Assembly: GCF_001049735.1 (NCBI RefSeq)
Contig: NZ_CVPC01000008.1
Coordinates: 1-64,000, forward strand
Origin: Nereida ignava
GTDB lineage: Bacteria; Pseudomonadota; Alphaproteobacteria; Rhodobacterales; Rhodobacteraceae
Length of the DNA stretch: 64,000 bases
Direction of reading: 5' to 3'
Part shown: piece by piece, positions 36,191-45,236 of the stretch
How positions within the stretch are numbered: position 1 is the first letter of the stretch
How the letters are laid out: each line of letters opens with the position of its first letter
The notes under the pieces: model-generated
Told to the model about the DNA's origin: nothing
The model's input: only the letters and a program-made list of their open reading frames with translations
Database searches by the model: none
Translations under genes and position numbers: made by a program

Positions 36191-39100
36191 TTAGTCGTTT
36201 TCACGCTGCGGTGGTGGTCGGCGAAATATCTCACGAAACATTCCGGGCGTGAATATCGACAATGGCTGGACTTGCACAGAGGGGTTCGGTGCGTTGCCAG
36301 ACAAATCGAAATTGAAGCCCAACAGCCCCTCGCCTCTTCTGGTGAAGACCTGACCAATTCCATTCAAAACATAGAGCGGCGATGCCACGCCCTGCATATC
36401 AATCGCACGATCGGAAAAGCGGTAAACACCGTCCATGGACAGCCCAATCGACGGACCTGTTGCTGCGCTAGAATAAAGCGTGAGCCCTGCAGGTGAGAGC
36501 TGAAATGATGCCTCAACATTACTAAAATAGATGCCGCCCTGCGCCATTTGATCCAGCAATCCAACAACCGAAATCGCGTTCAATAATCCTGCGAGCGTGG
36601 GCGCTTCTAAAATGCGCGTGTCCGTTACCAAGAGCGTTCCGTCATACACCCCGGACCTCGGCGTTGGTTGCAATATCAGATCAAGTGCGCCGCCTTTAGC
36701 GGTTCCTATTAACTTCGCCGCGGCACCAACGCCGCCCGCATCATCACTGCGCAGCCGAATAGCTGTTCCATTGGCGACCGTCACCAAAGTTCCCGTGACT
36801 ACAGCGCCGCCATTCACGCGTGCTCTGAAGCTTCCGTTAAGTCCCCCACGGGGAGTTATTTCGCCCCGTAGGTTTGTAAACGAGAGGCTGTCACTCACGA
36901 TCACTCGGTCAAGGGCAATGTCCATCGCACCACCACTTGCCCCATTCACACCACCGCCATCAACAGCCTGACGGGCACGACGTAAATCCAGCCTTCCTCC
37001 GGTCACGTTAACCTGTGGAGGCTGGCCAACACCTTGCCCGACAAGCTCAACTGCGCCCGCGAACCAATCACCAACCTCAACATTTGAAAACGATGCCGCA
37101 GAAAGTGCGCCGCTTTTATCAAGTGTGATCTGCCCTGCTACGCGAAGTCCGCTACCGGACAACTCAAACCGGTCCACGATTGCAGGAGTGTCTGCTGTTC
37201 CAAGCCTGCCCTCCACGACCAAGCTACCCGTTGAAGCCGCGCCTTTTTGCCAGCCCAATTCAGGAATTGAGAGGTTCGCACCACGCAAATCGGAACGCAG
37301 CGTAAAACTTCCCCCGTTTTCGTCTAACGCCACTTCAATATCTGCTTTAGTGGCCCCAACAAAAAGCCCATCCGGCAGTACGATCCCGAACTCCGTCAAC
37401 GCGTCGCCCGTAAGATCAATGACAGCCCGCAGAGTTGGGTGGGAAGCGACTACACCCTCTTGTGGCCGCCCAATGGGTTGCTGCCAAACTCCGCCGAAGT
37501 TTACACTATCAACCTTCGCCTGCCCTTTTATTTCAATACTTTGTGGGGAGACTTTAATGTTTAATTGATCTGCAGAAAGGCGACGCCCCGCAATAAGAGT
37601 ATCGCTGGTAACACCAGTCAGGACACCTTCAGCATCAAAGGTGATTGGGTCGGTCCTACGGTCTTTTACAAGCGGGACGTCGAGCCTGACATCTACGTCT
37701 GCACGCCCATCCGCAAATATCACAGGCAAAGCGCCATCCTTCAATATCTCCAGCGGTTTTTGGTTCAATAAGGCCAGCCCTGAGGTAATTGTACTGTCTG
37801 ATTTCAGGTCTAGCGAAAGCAAAGCCCTGCCGTCTTTCGGACCGACCCACAGGGTAGAGCCACCCGCATTAATGACCCCAGCTTGGGGCGCCAAAACGGC
37901 ACCACTGTTAAGCGCTAATGCAAACGCAGCACCCTCAAAGCTCGCCACACCAACACCATTCTTGATCGGCTCCATCGGCCGCAGGTAGTGCACAGTAGCA
38001 TCTGAAAAATCAAAACCGCCTTGCACAATCGGCTTTTGGTTGGGCGAAATTCGAACTGCCGCGCGGCCATTTTCAAGCGTGCCTCCATCGAGATTGTTAA
38101 CCAACCAATCGCGGGTAGGTCGAAGGGCCGTCAATGGCCAAAGGCTAAGGGCCGTGGCAACATCCGTTCGGTCCCCTTCAAGATTAAGGGCCACAGACCA
38201 ACCATCCATGTTTGATGCAACACGCCCATCACTTCGCACCATTGGTGCCACAGCGGCATTATTACCCAGTGGTTGTGGCCTGCCGTAAAGTTGCCCAATA
38301 TCAACTACGAACGGATCAATTTCCATGCGGAAATCAATACCTGCGTCTCGAATTTCAATCGGCGCATCAAACGCGTCAGGCGGATCAACTAGCAACTTAG
38401 AGAACGCAAATTGTCCCAGAAGCGTTTCGGGCACACCATTAGTTTGATCCCGCAAATACGCTGTTCCAGAAGCGACGGCGGTGACTAAATCACTAGCAAA
38501 GCGCACCTCATCAAACGTCAGCTTTTCAGCAGGAGCATCATACTGAAAATACGCCCGCGCTGAGTTGAAGGGCAAAGGTTCGCTACCCGCCACAGGCGCC
38601 AGCGCCCCTGCACCCAAATCAAGTGTGCCAAACACATCCGCAGCCTCGCCCTCGGACGTAATCGCAAATCGAAGCGCACCTGAAATTGGCGCGTCAAGAA
38701 CACCGAGCCACGCGAGGCTTGGTACCTGCCCCGCAACAAGGCTGGCCCGCGCATCAGTCAAGCTCAACCCGACAGTGCCAAGTGGCAAAGGTGCCTCTGT
38801 TTCTGCCTCCGTAACCCGCCTTGGCACATCATATGTGGCAGTAAGCGTGGTGACATCCGCCCCCCCTGTCAGCACGGCTGCATCCGCACGCATTCGAACA
38901 CCTGTCCGATCTTGCTCCAGCAGGGCACGTGCCCCATCCACGGTCAGTACTTGGCCGGTGATCGCATCCTCATATCGAACACTCAGGGAGCTCGCCTCAA
39001 TCGCATCAAGCGTCGTTAGCACCGGCTGTTCAAACACAGTCGCAAGATCAAGCATAAGGCCACCGAAAGAGGCATCCGAGACGCTTTGCGAACCAAAATC

Positions 39101-39559
39101 AAGGTTAAAGCGACCGTCGATGTTACGGCTGACCCGTGCGCGCAAACCGCTTACCTCAAGACGTTTCGCCGCCAGCTCCCCCCGCGCTAAAGCTCGCCGC
39201 AAAAGATCAATACGAACATCCGCTAGCACAGCAAGGCGCGCACCGTCCTCTGATGTAAGCTCCATGTCTTGAAGGGTTATGTGCGTATGCAATTGCCGAT
39301 CAAGTGTCACCTGAAGACCACGTACAGCGACGTTCGCGCGCGGTAATATCTCGGACAATCGGGCCTCGACGTCCTTGCGAACCCAATCAGGCGCAGTAAT
39401 CGCGCGGTCCAGATTGGCCCCAACCGCGATCCCCAGACCCACAATGAATAAGAACGTTATCGCGGCAATACCACGCAAAATTCCCAAGAACGGACCACGT
39501 CGCTTGGACGCACCAACGGCGGCAGTGTCGGTCAAATCGGGATCGGGAGAAGTGTTCAT
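36191..39559 (-). CDS. Very large AsmA/YhdP-like envelope protein
   Basis: 1122 aa from the ATG of MNTSPDPDLTDTAAV. One N-terminal transmembrane helix (about 26-50), then a long periplasmic region of repeated beta-strand segments. The N-terminal part has the AsmA-like pattern (RANVAVRGLQVTLDRQLHTH, LAVLADVRIDLLRRALARGE), the middle has DUF3971-like blocks, and the C-terminal 250 residues are an AsmA-like region with GLLNAISVVGLLDQMAQGGIYF and the FNFDLSGNAPNPSVQVQPLS ending. Members of this group (YhdP, TamB, AsmA) form hydrophobic grooves that move phospholipids between membranes. A phospholipid-transfer role is inferred from the family. queA follows 14 bases on. Confidence 0.8.
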   Translation of the reverse strand: MNTSPDPDLTDTAAVGASKRRGPFLGILRGIAAITFLFIVGLGIAVGANLDRAITAPDWVRKDVEARLSEILPRANVAVRGLQVTLDRQLHTHITLQDMELTSEDGARLAVLADVRIDLLRRALARGELAAKRLEVSGLRARVSRNIDGRFNLDFGSQSVSDASFGGLMLDLATVFEQPVLTTLDAIEASSLSVRYEDAITGQVLTVDGARALLEQDRTGVRMRADAAVLTGGADVTTLTATYDVPRRVTEAETEAPLPLGTVGLSLTDARASLVAGQVPSLAWLGVLDAPISGALRFAITSEGEAADVFGTLDLGAGALAPVAGSEPLPFNSARAYFQYDAPAEKLTFDEVRFASDLVTAVASGTAYLRDQTNGVPETLLGQFAFSKLLVDPPDAFDAPIEIRDAGIDFRMEIDPFVVDIGQLYGRPQPLGNNAAVAPMVRSDGRVASNMDGWSVALNLEGDRTDVATALSLWPLTALRPTRDWLVNNLDGGTLENGRAAVRISPNQKPIVQGGFDFSDATVHYLRPMEPIKNGVGVASFEGAAFALALNSGAVLAPQAGVINAGGSTLWVGPKDGRALLSLDLKSDSTITSGLALLNQKPLEILKDGALPVIFADGRADVDVRLDVPLVKDRRTDPITFDAEGVLTGVTSDTLIAGRRLSADQLNIKVSPQSIEIKGQAKVDSVNFGGVWQQPIGRPQEGVVASHPTLRAVIDLTGDALTEFGIVLPDGLFVGATKADIEVALDENGGSFTLRSDLRGANLSIPELGWQKGAASTGSLVVEGRLGTADTPAIVDRFELSGSGLRVAGQITLDKSGALSAASFSNVEVGDWFAGAVELVGQGVGQPPQVNVTGGRLDLRRARQAVDGGGVNGASGGAMDIALDRVIVSDSLSFTNLRGEITPRGGLNGSFRARVNGGAVVTGTLVTVANGTAIRLRSDDAGGVGAAAKLIGTAKGGALDLILQPTPRSGVYDGTLLVTDTRILEAPTLAGLLNAISVVGLLDQMAQGGIYFSNVEASFQLSPAGLTLYSSAATGPSIGLSMDGVYRFSDRAIDMQGVASPLYVLNGIGQVFTRRGEGLLGFNFDLSGNAPNPSVQVQPLSIFTPGMFREIFRRPPPQREND

Positions 39560-39706
39560 ATCGAAAAGACGGCCGCTGCGCTGTGACGTGGTCTTTATAT
39601 TCGCCGCTGATGACCTAAAACAAAAGACCAGAAACGCATTGCACGCGGCTAAGCGGTATCCGTAGCGTCCGCACCCGCGAATACAAACAAACACAGGACT
39701 GAAATC

Positions 39707-40189
39707 ATGACACAAAAAGAACTCAACATCGGCGACACCGCACCTGCCTTCACCCTGCCCCGCGATGGCGGTGAGCAAGTCTCTTTAACTGATTACGCGG
39801 GCCAAGCTGTCGTACTATATTTCTATCCGCGCGATGACACGCCGGGGTGTACAAAAGAAGCGATTGGCTTCACCGAAATGGCCGCAGAGTTTGCCGCCGC
39901 GAACACGGTGGTGATCGGCGCATCAAAGGATAGCGTGAAAAAGCATGACAAGTTTCGCGACAAGCACAGCCTTGGCGTTGTGTTGGTGTCTGACGAAGAA
40001 AGCGATTTGTGTGAGACATATGGCGTTTGGGTCGAGAAAAACATGTACGGCAAAACCTACTTGGGGATTGAACGTGCAACATTTTTGATTGGGCCCGATG
40101 GGAAAATCGCGCAAATCTGGCGGAAAGTGAAAGTGCCGGGGCATGTCGAAGCGGTGCTTCAGGCCGCGCGCGCCCTAGACGCCGCATAA
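39707..40189 (+). CDS. bcp: Thioredoxin-dependent peroxiredoxin, Bcp/PrxQ family
   Basis: 160 aa. Reduces H2O2 and organic hydroperoxides. Peroxidatic Cys48 in PRDDTPGCTKEAIGF. The resolving Cys found five residues later in E. coli Bcp is absent (Ile here); the only other Cys is Cys102 (ESDLCETYGVW), so the enzyme is of the 1-Cys or atypical form. FLIGPDGKIAQIWRKVKVPGH near residue 125 is conserved. Divergent from the AsmA-like gene; a ferritin-like gene follows after 41 bases, suggesting one oxidative-stress unit. Confidence 0.92.
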   Translation: MTQKELNIGDTAPAFTLPRDGGEQVSLTDYAGQAVVLYFYPRDDTPGCTKEAIGFTEMAAEFAAANTVVIGASKDSVKKHDKFRDKHSLGVVLVSDEESDLCETYGVWVEKNMYGKTYLGIERATFLIGPDGKIAQIWRKVKVPGHVEAVLQAARALDAA

Positions 40190-40230
40190 CCCTCACGCTA
40201 AACGGCCAAAACCACATAAATGGAGCGCCC

Positions 40231-41052
40231 ATGATCCCTCTCACGCAAATGGCAACAGATGTTTTGCAAACAGCAGATGGCGCGGAAAAAACGGCCCTGT
40301 CCCGCAAGTATGCGGCGGAGTGGTTTGCCTCACGCGAAGCGGGCGCTCCCATTGAAATTGGCACGGCAGCGCCGCCGTTGCGCCCCGCGCGCCCACAAAA
40401 ACCCGCGCTGCTTGATCCGCGTGATGTGCCCCGCCGCAAACCTGGCACACCCGAAGGCCGCGTGGCCATGTTGCATGCCGTTGCCCACATCGAGCTTAAC
40501 GCCGTCGATCTACACTGGGACATCATTGCGCGCTTTGGTGGACGGGTCGACTTCCCCATCGGCTTTTACGATGATTGGGTGAAATCTGCCGATGAGGAGA
40601 GCAAACATTTCGGCCTCATGAGCGATTGTTTGGCCAATTACGGCGCGCACTACGGAAGTCTTGATGCGCACGCCGGCATGTGGTCCGCCGCTGAGGATAC
40701 AGCCGATGACATTCTGGGCCGCCTCGCCGTGGTTCCGATGGTCCTTGAGGCACGCGGTCTCGACGTCACACCCGGTATGATCAAGCTATTCAAACAGGCA
40801 AAAGACACCGCCGCGGTTGAAGCGATGGAAGTCATCTACGCCGAAGAAGTGCACCACGTCAGCTACGGCTCCAAATGGTTTCACTTTCTGTGTGGCCGCC
40901 AAAACCTTGATCCGACGCCAACATTTCACGGTCTTGTGCGCAAATACTTTCACGGCGCGTTAAAGCCCCCCTTCAACGAAGAAAAGCGTGCGGAGGCCGG
41001 TATTCCACCGGATTTTTACTGGCCGCTCAGCGAAAGTGCTGCAGTGCGCTGA
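40231..41052 (+). CDS. DUF455 ferritin-like domain protein
   Basis: 273 aa. A four-helix ferritin-like core with a likely di-iron site: HIELNAVDLHWD near residue 87, SADEESKHFGLM near residue 122, AVEAMEVIYAEEVHHVSYG near residue 203. The ends KYFHGALKPPFNEEKRAEAG and DFYWPL match DUF455. The family is related to the tRNA hydroxylase MiaE and to rubrerythrin-like proteins, but its reaction is unknown. It follows the peroxiredoxin by 41 bases on the same strand. The 206-base gap after it holds no gene; it contains TTAACCACCGCCTTAA, close to but not a CtrA box. Confidence 0.88.
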   Translation: MIPLTQMATDVLQTADGAEKTALSRKYAAEWFASREAGAPIEIGTAAPPLRPARPQKPALLDPRDVPRRKPGTPEGRVAMLHAVAHIELNAVDLHWDIIARFGGRVDFPIGFYDDWVKSADEESKHFGLMSDCLANYGAHYGSLDAHAGMWSAAEDTADDILGRLAVVPMVLEARGLDVTPGMIKLFKQAKDTAAVEAMEVIYAEEVHHVSYGSKWFHFLCGRQNLDPTPTFHGLVRKYFHGALKPPFNEEKRAEAGIPPDFYWPLSESAAVR

Positions 41053-41258
41053 GTATCTGTGTGCTGACTAAAGTATTCGGCAAGAACCCGCCAGTTTTGA
41101 GCCACCCCAAGCCCAAGCGCCTTTGCACGAGACCAAAATTGTTTGCGGTCCATTAACCACCGCCTTAAACCATTGTGAAAGATGTACTTTGCAGACAGGT
41201 CGCAGAGCCATCGTGACGTAACAAACAGAAACGGAACAGTTTTTTGGCGCTACCTTTG

Positions 41259-42563
41259 ATGAACCGTTTAAACCACCGCCTTGAAAACGTCTTCCCAGAG
41301 CGGCGGTTGTTTTTGCGTTCAGACAATGAGACCCGCTATATTCTGCTCAAACCCGTGACCCAATTGATTGGCATCGTCGGCAGTACGGCCGTTGTCGCGT
41401 GGTCAATCATCGCCACCTCAATTTTGATCATGGATAACATCGGCGCTGGCAATTTCCGCGAGCAGGCGAAGCGTGATCAGGCGTTTTATCTTGAACGGCT
41501 GAACGCGCTTGCGGATGAACGTGACATCCGAGCGGCCGAAGCACTTGCCTCTCAAGAACAGTTCAACACTGCCCTGAGCCAGATTTCTGTGATGCAGACG
41601 CAATTGTTGGAAACCCAGGAACGGCGCCGCGAGCTTGAAATTGGGATGGAAGCTTTCCAAGAAACGCTGCGCCGTGTGAGCGGAGAGCGCGAAGACGCCC
41701 GTGACAAGCTGCAAGAGTTGAACGCGTCCCTTGAGGGTGAAACTGAAACCGGACAAAACCCGCTAAGCGCTGCGCGCGATCTTGAAACCACCGTCGATTA
41801 CTTGGCCGGTGCACTGTCAGAAACCGCAGGCGAGCGGGACACAATTGTGGCAGACGCGCAGGCCGCGCTGATTGCTGCCGATGAAATGGCCGCAGAGCTT
41901 AAAATCCTTGAAGACCGCAACAACGAGATTTTTCGCACCCTAGAAGAAGCGATGACAGTTTCAGTTGAGCCGCTGGACAAGATGTTCCGTAAGGCTGGCC
42001 TGTCGACGGACAATCTTCTCAAACAAGTGCGTCGCGGGTATTCCGGACAAGGCGGCCCCCTCGCCCCTTTGTCTTTCTCGACCCGCGGGGAGATTGATCC
42101 AAGTACCGAGCGTGCTAACAGCATCATCGACAAACTCGATGAGCTGAACCTCTATCGAATCGCTGCCGAAAAAGCACCTTTCACCATGCCCGTGAAGAAC
42201 AATTACCGCTTCACCTCTGGGTTTGGCCCCCGCTGGGGCCGCATGCACAACGGCACAGATTTTGCGGCACCGGTTGGCACACCGATCTATGCACCGGCAG
42301 ACGGTGTAGTAACTTTTGCTGGCTGGTCGTCAGGATATGGACGTTTGGTGAAGATCAAACACGACTTCGGCATCGAGACAAGATACGCCCACCAATCCAG
42401 AATTCGCGTAAAAGTAGGCCAAAGGGTCTCGCGCGGAGACCGGATCGGTGATATTGGCAATTCTGGCCGGTCCACTGGACCGCACTTACACTACGAGATC
42501 CGCGTTGGCGGGCGTCCCATCAACCCAATGATCTATATCAAGGCTGGTCAAAATGTTTTCTAA
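41259..42563 (+). CDS. M23-family (LytM) endopeptidase with coiled coil, bactofilin-linked
   Basis: 434 aa from the ATG of MNRLNHRLENVFPERR; a TTG 15 bases upstream is a possible alternative. A cytoplasmic N terminus is followed by one transmembrane helix (about 36-58), a long coiled coil (about 65-245) in the periplasm, and an M23 domain (about 310-425). Zn ligands are visible as HNGTDF, RYAHQSR and GPHLHYE. Such enzymes cut peptide cross-links. The bactofilin gene overlaps its end by 11 bases. The pair matches the LmdC/BacA type, in which a bactofilin scaffold positions the hydrolase for local growth or shape; that role is inferred. Confidence 0.9.
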   Translation: MNRLNHRLENVFPERRLFLRSDNETRYILLKPVTQLIGIVGSTAVVAWSIIATSILIMDNIGAGNFREQAKRDQAFYLERLNALADERDIRAAEALASQEQFNTALSQISVMQTQLLETQERRRELEIGMEAFQETLRRVSGEREDARDKLQELNASLEGETETGQNPLSAARDLETTVDYLAGALSETAGERDTIVADAQAALIAADEMAAELKILEDRNNEIFRTLEEAMTVSVEPLDKMFRKAGLSTDNLLKQVRRGYSGQGGPLAPLSFSTRGEIDPSTERANSIIDKLDELNLYRIAAEKAPFTMPVKNNYRFTSGFGPRWGRMHNGTDFAAPVGTPIYAPADGVVTFAGWSSGYGRLVKIKHDFGIETRYAHQSRIRVKVGQRVSRGDRIGDIGNSGRSTGPHLHYEIRVGGRPINPMIYIKAGQNVF

Positions 42564-43047
42564 AAGCAAAATCAACGATCCTGCACCCAAAAGCGATGAC
42601 ACAACTGCGGCCCCCGCTCCTGCGGCAGCCAAAGCGCCAACGCCCGAATTCAAGCCGTCTGCGCCAAAACCCAAAGCGCCTGCATCGCTGATCTCAAGCG
42701 ATCTGCACGTCAAAGGCAACCTGCGCACCGCTGGCGACATACAAGTTGAAGGCGAAGTCGAAGGCGACATCCGTGCTCATTTGCTGACCATCGGCGAGAG
42801 CGCAACAATTCGCGGCGAAGTGATTGCTGACGACGTTGTCATCCACGGTCACATCGTAGGGCGCGTACGCGGTCTGAAAGTGCGCCTGACATCAACTGCA
42901 CGCGTTGAGGGTGACATCATCCACAAGACAATTGCAATCGAGAGCGGCGCGCATTTCGAGGGCTCTGTTCAACGTCAGGACGACCCACTGGCAGCCGGTG
43001 CTAAATCAGCGCCCGCACCAAAGCCTGCGCCAACCAAACCTGAATAA
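42553..43047 (+). CDS. Bactofilin
   Basis: 164 aa cytoskeletal protein. A Pro/Ala/Lys-rich N terminus (about 1-45) is followed by the right-handed beta-helix core (about 46-140: DLHVKGNLRTAGDIQVEGEVEGD and on), and a Pro-rich tail (about 145-164). Bactofilins polymerise without nucleotide into membrane-bound filaments; the N terminus often binds the membrane. It overlaps the M23 gene by 11 bases, so expression is coupled, and a terminator follows after 21 bases. Confidence 0.93.
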   Translation: MFSKSKINDPAPKSDDTTAAPAPAAAKAPTPEFKPSAPKPKAPASLISSDLHVKGNLRTAGDIQVEGEVEGDIRAHLLTIGESATIRGEVIADDVVIHGHIVGRVRGLKVRLTSTARVEGDIIHKTIAIESGAHFEGSVQRQDDPLAAGAKSAPAPKPAPTKPE

Positions 43048-43068
43048 CAGACGACGACAGACAGTTTC

Positions 43069-43097
43069 AAAAGGCGTCCTTCGGGGCGCCTTTTTTT
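43069..43097 (+). terminator. Intrinsic terminator of the M23-bactofilin operon
   Basis: AAAAGGCGTCC pairs with GGGGCGCCTTTT across a short loop and is followed by seven T. The A run at the 5' side may allow partial function for the convergent DUF2189 gene. Confidence 0.85.
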
Positions 43098-43114
43098 ATT
43101 ATCCTGCACCGTAG

Positions 43115-43921
43115 TCAGCCGGATTTTTGCGGGCGGGCATGATCTGAAATTTGCTGAATTTTATACAGGTGCCACGTGGCGTGCCCAAAAAGTGGCAGCA
43201 CAATAAACATGCCCAGAAATGCGGGAATAATTGCCGTGATTGTGGCAAGACCAATCACCGCCCCCCAGATTATATAGGGCACGGGATAAGCCATCACTTG
43301 AGTAATCGATGCAAGGCCCGCAGTCATGAAATCGACGTCGCGATCAATAAGCATCGGCAATCCGAAAAGCGTCATTGAGAAAATTAGCGTCGAAAAGACA
43401 GCGCCGACGCCTGTGCCAAGCGCCAGCATGGTAAGGCCGTTGCCGCTTAGAAACACCTCTGCACTGGACGAAATGTTGACCATCGGCTGTAGCCCCAAAA
43501 ACAGTGCAAAAAGCATATGCCCAAGGAAAAACCAAAACAGCAGCATCACCACAATGATCACCGCAAGCCACGGCACTTGTCCATTTTTAAGCGCCCAGAT
43601 AGCCCGTAAAATGCCCCACATTGTGATGGGCCGCCCACGATGATGTTGCCAACTGATTAGATAAAACCCAAGTGCCGCAAGTGAGCCAACCATTGGAAAT
43701 CCCATAACCGCAAGCACCAACCAATAGCTCTGCCCTGAGGCATATGTCAGCGTGGAAATCGCAAGGCCGATGATTACAAAGGCCCCCGCAAACACCAGCG
43801 CAAACGCTGGGTAGCGCACCATATCAACCGCCCCTGCCCGAAGCGCACGCATAAAATCACGGCGCTTAGGGGCACGAAATTTAGTCACACCGTGCGGTCT
43901 ATTTTTCAGGTAGTCATCCAT
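43115..43921 (-). CDS. DUF2189 integral membrane protein
   Basis: 268 aa. After an N-terminal cytoplasmic segment (MDDYLKNRPHGVTKFRAPKRR and on, about 1-38) six membrane helices are predicted. The conserved family stretch is LISWQHHRGRPITMWGILRAI near residue 90, and the last loop has the LFGHATWHLYKI ending. The family is common next to cytochrome c oxidase genes, but no oxidase gene is here. Function unknown. No gene shares its strand within 80 bases. Confidence 0.85.
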   Translation of the reverse strand: MDDYLKNRPHGVTKFRAPKRRDFMRALRAGAVDMVRYPAFALVFAGAFVIIGLAISTLTYASGQSYWLVLAVMGFPMVGSLAALGFYLISWQHHRGRPITMWGILRAIWALKNGQVPWLAVIIVVMLLFWFFLGHMLFALFLGLQPMVNISSSAEVFLSGNGLTMLALGTGVGAVFSTLIFSMTLFGLPMLIDRDVDFMTAGLASITQVMAYPVPYIIWGAVIGLATITAIIPAFLGMFIVLPLFGHATWHLYKIQQISDHARPQKSG

Positions 43922-44005
43922 AAAACGAGCGTAGCGCGCAGCGGATCAAGCAGTCAATCTTTGCCACGGAGCAGCGTCTATTGGCCAGCTAACTAGGGGG
44001 CTGCG

Positions 44006-45133
44006 TTAGTCTTCCGCGTTGGCTTCTGCGCGCGATTTACCAGAAACATTCATCGCCAGCGTCGCCCCCATCAAGCCATCAAGATCACCGTCGAGGACCC
44101 CTTTGGTATCGGACGTCTCAAAGCTGGTGCGCAGGTCTTTCACCATCTGGTAAGGTTGCAGCACATACGAGCGGATCTGGTTGCCCCACCCTGCATCGCC
44201 TTTGTTTTCATGCGCTTCATTGATGGCCGCGTTACGGCGGTCCAATTCCATTTGATACAACCGCGATTTCAACGCCTTCATCGCAATATCGCGGTTCTGG
44301 TGTTGGGATTTCTCAGAACTGGTCACGACAATGCCTGTTGGGTTGTGTGTAATCCGGACGGCCGAGTCAGTCGTGTTCACGTGCTGCCCGCCCGCACCAG
44401 ATGAACGATACGTATCAATCCGGATATCAGCGGGGTTCACCTCAATGTCGATGTTGTCATCCACAACCGGATAGACCCAGACAGACGTGAAGGACGTGTG
44501 CCGCTTGGCGGCGCTATCAAACGGGCTGATGCGCACCAAACGGTGCACGCCGCTCTCGGACTTCAACCAACCATAGGCATTCGGACCGCTGATCTTGTAA
44601 GCCGCAGACTTGATACCCGCTTCGTCACCTGCCGATTCCGATTGCAGCTCAACTTTATAGCCCTTCTTTTCGGCCCAACGGACATACATCCGCGCCAGCA
44701 TGCTTGCCCAATCACACGACTCTGTTCCGCCGGCACCTGCGTTAATTTCAAGAAAGGTATCGTTGCCGTCCGCCTCGCCGTTCAGCAATGCCTCAAGCTC
44801 CTTCGCAGCGGCCGTTTCTTTCAGGTCGCGCAGGACTTGCTCGGCTTCTGCCACCACATCCGCGTCGTCTTCCATTTCGCCCAATTCGATCAACTCAATG
44901 TTGTCTGCCAAGGCTTGGGTCAGGTTTTTCTCAACGGTCATGGCATCCACCAGAACCTGTCGTTCGCGCATCAATTTTTGCGCGTTGTCCGGATCATTCC
45001 AGAGATCAGGATCTTCCGTGCGGGCATTGAACTCTTCAAGGCGGTACGGCGCAGTCTCGATATCCATACGTTGGCGGACCAACTCAAGGGACTTTTCGAT
45101 TTCAGTAACGATGTTCTGGATTTCTGCGCGCAT
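44006..45133 (-). CDS. prfB: Peptide chain release factor 2
   Basis: 375 aa; the start ATG of [18 protein letters not shown] is the conserved one, and a TTG six codons upstream is less likely. The GGQ loop lies in [18 protein letters not shown] near residue 240, and the stop-codon recognition SPF motif in [12 protein letters not shown] near residue 195. Unlike in E. coli the frame is continuous: there is no in-frame UGA near codon 26, so no autoregulatory frameshift. It lies downstream of PBP1A on the same strand, 103 bases apart. Confidence 0.96.
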   Translation of the reverse strand: MRAEIQNIVTEIEKSLELVRQRMDIETAPYRLEEFNARTEDPDLWNDPDNAQKLMRERQVLVDAMTVEKNLTQALADNIELIELGEMEDDADVVAEAEQVLRDLKETAAAKELEALLNGEADGNDTFLEINAGAGGTESCDWASMLARMYVRWAEKKGYKVELQSESAGDEAGIKSAAYKISGPNAYGWLKSESGVHRLVRISPFDSAAKRHTSFTSVWVYPVVDDNIDIEVNPADIRIDTYRSSGAGGQHVNTTDSAVRITHNPTGIVVTSSEKSQHQNRDIAMKALKSRLYQMELDRRNAAINEAHENKGDAGWGNQIRSYVLQPYQMVKDLRTSFETSDTKGVLDGDLDGLMGATLAMNVSGKSRAEANAED

Positions 45134-45236
45134 AGAATTTAAGGCCTTCAACTTGTCTGCCCCTGCTCTAGCCTAGGGGCGCGCGCCCCACAAGCCGGAC
45201 CCGCAGAGGCGCCGCCCGCAGGCGGCAGTCATTTGT

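Noticed and set aside
38565-39272. 235-aa plus-strand frame opposite the AsmA-like gene
   Set aside because: Ser/Ala/Arg-rich shadow translation with no domain; the opposite strand is a well-supported coding sequence.
41149-41170. TTAACCACCGCCTTAA upstream of the M23-bactofilin operon as a CtrA box
   Set aside because: Spacing is eight rather than seven bases and the second half lacks the full consensus; kept only as a remark.
44006-45133. Programmed frameshift in prfB
   Set aside because: The reading frame is continuous from the conserved MRAEIQ start and there is no in-frame UGA with an upstream Shine-Dalgarno-like stimulator.
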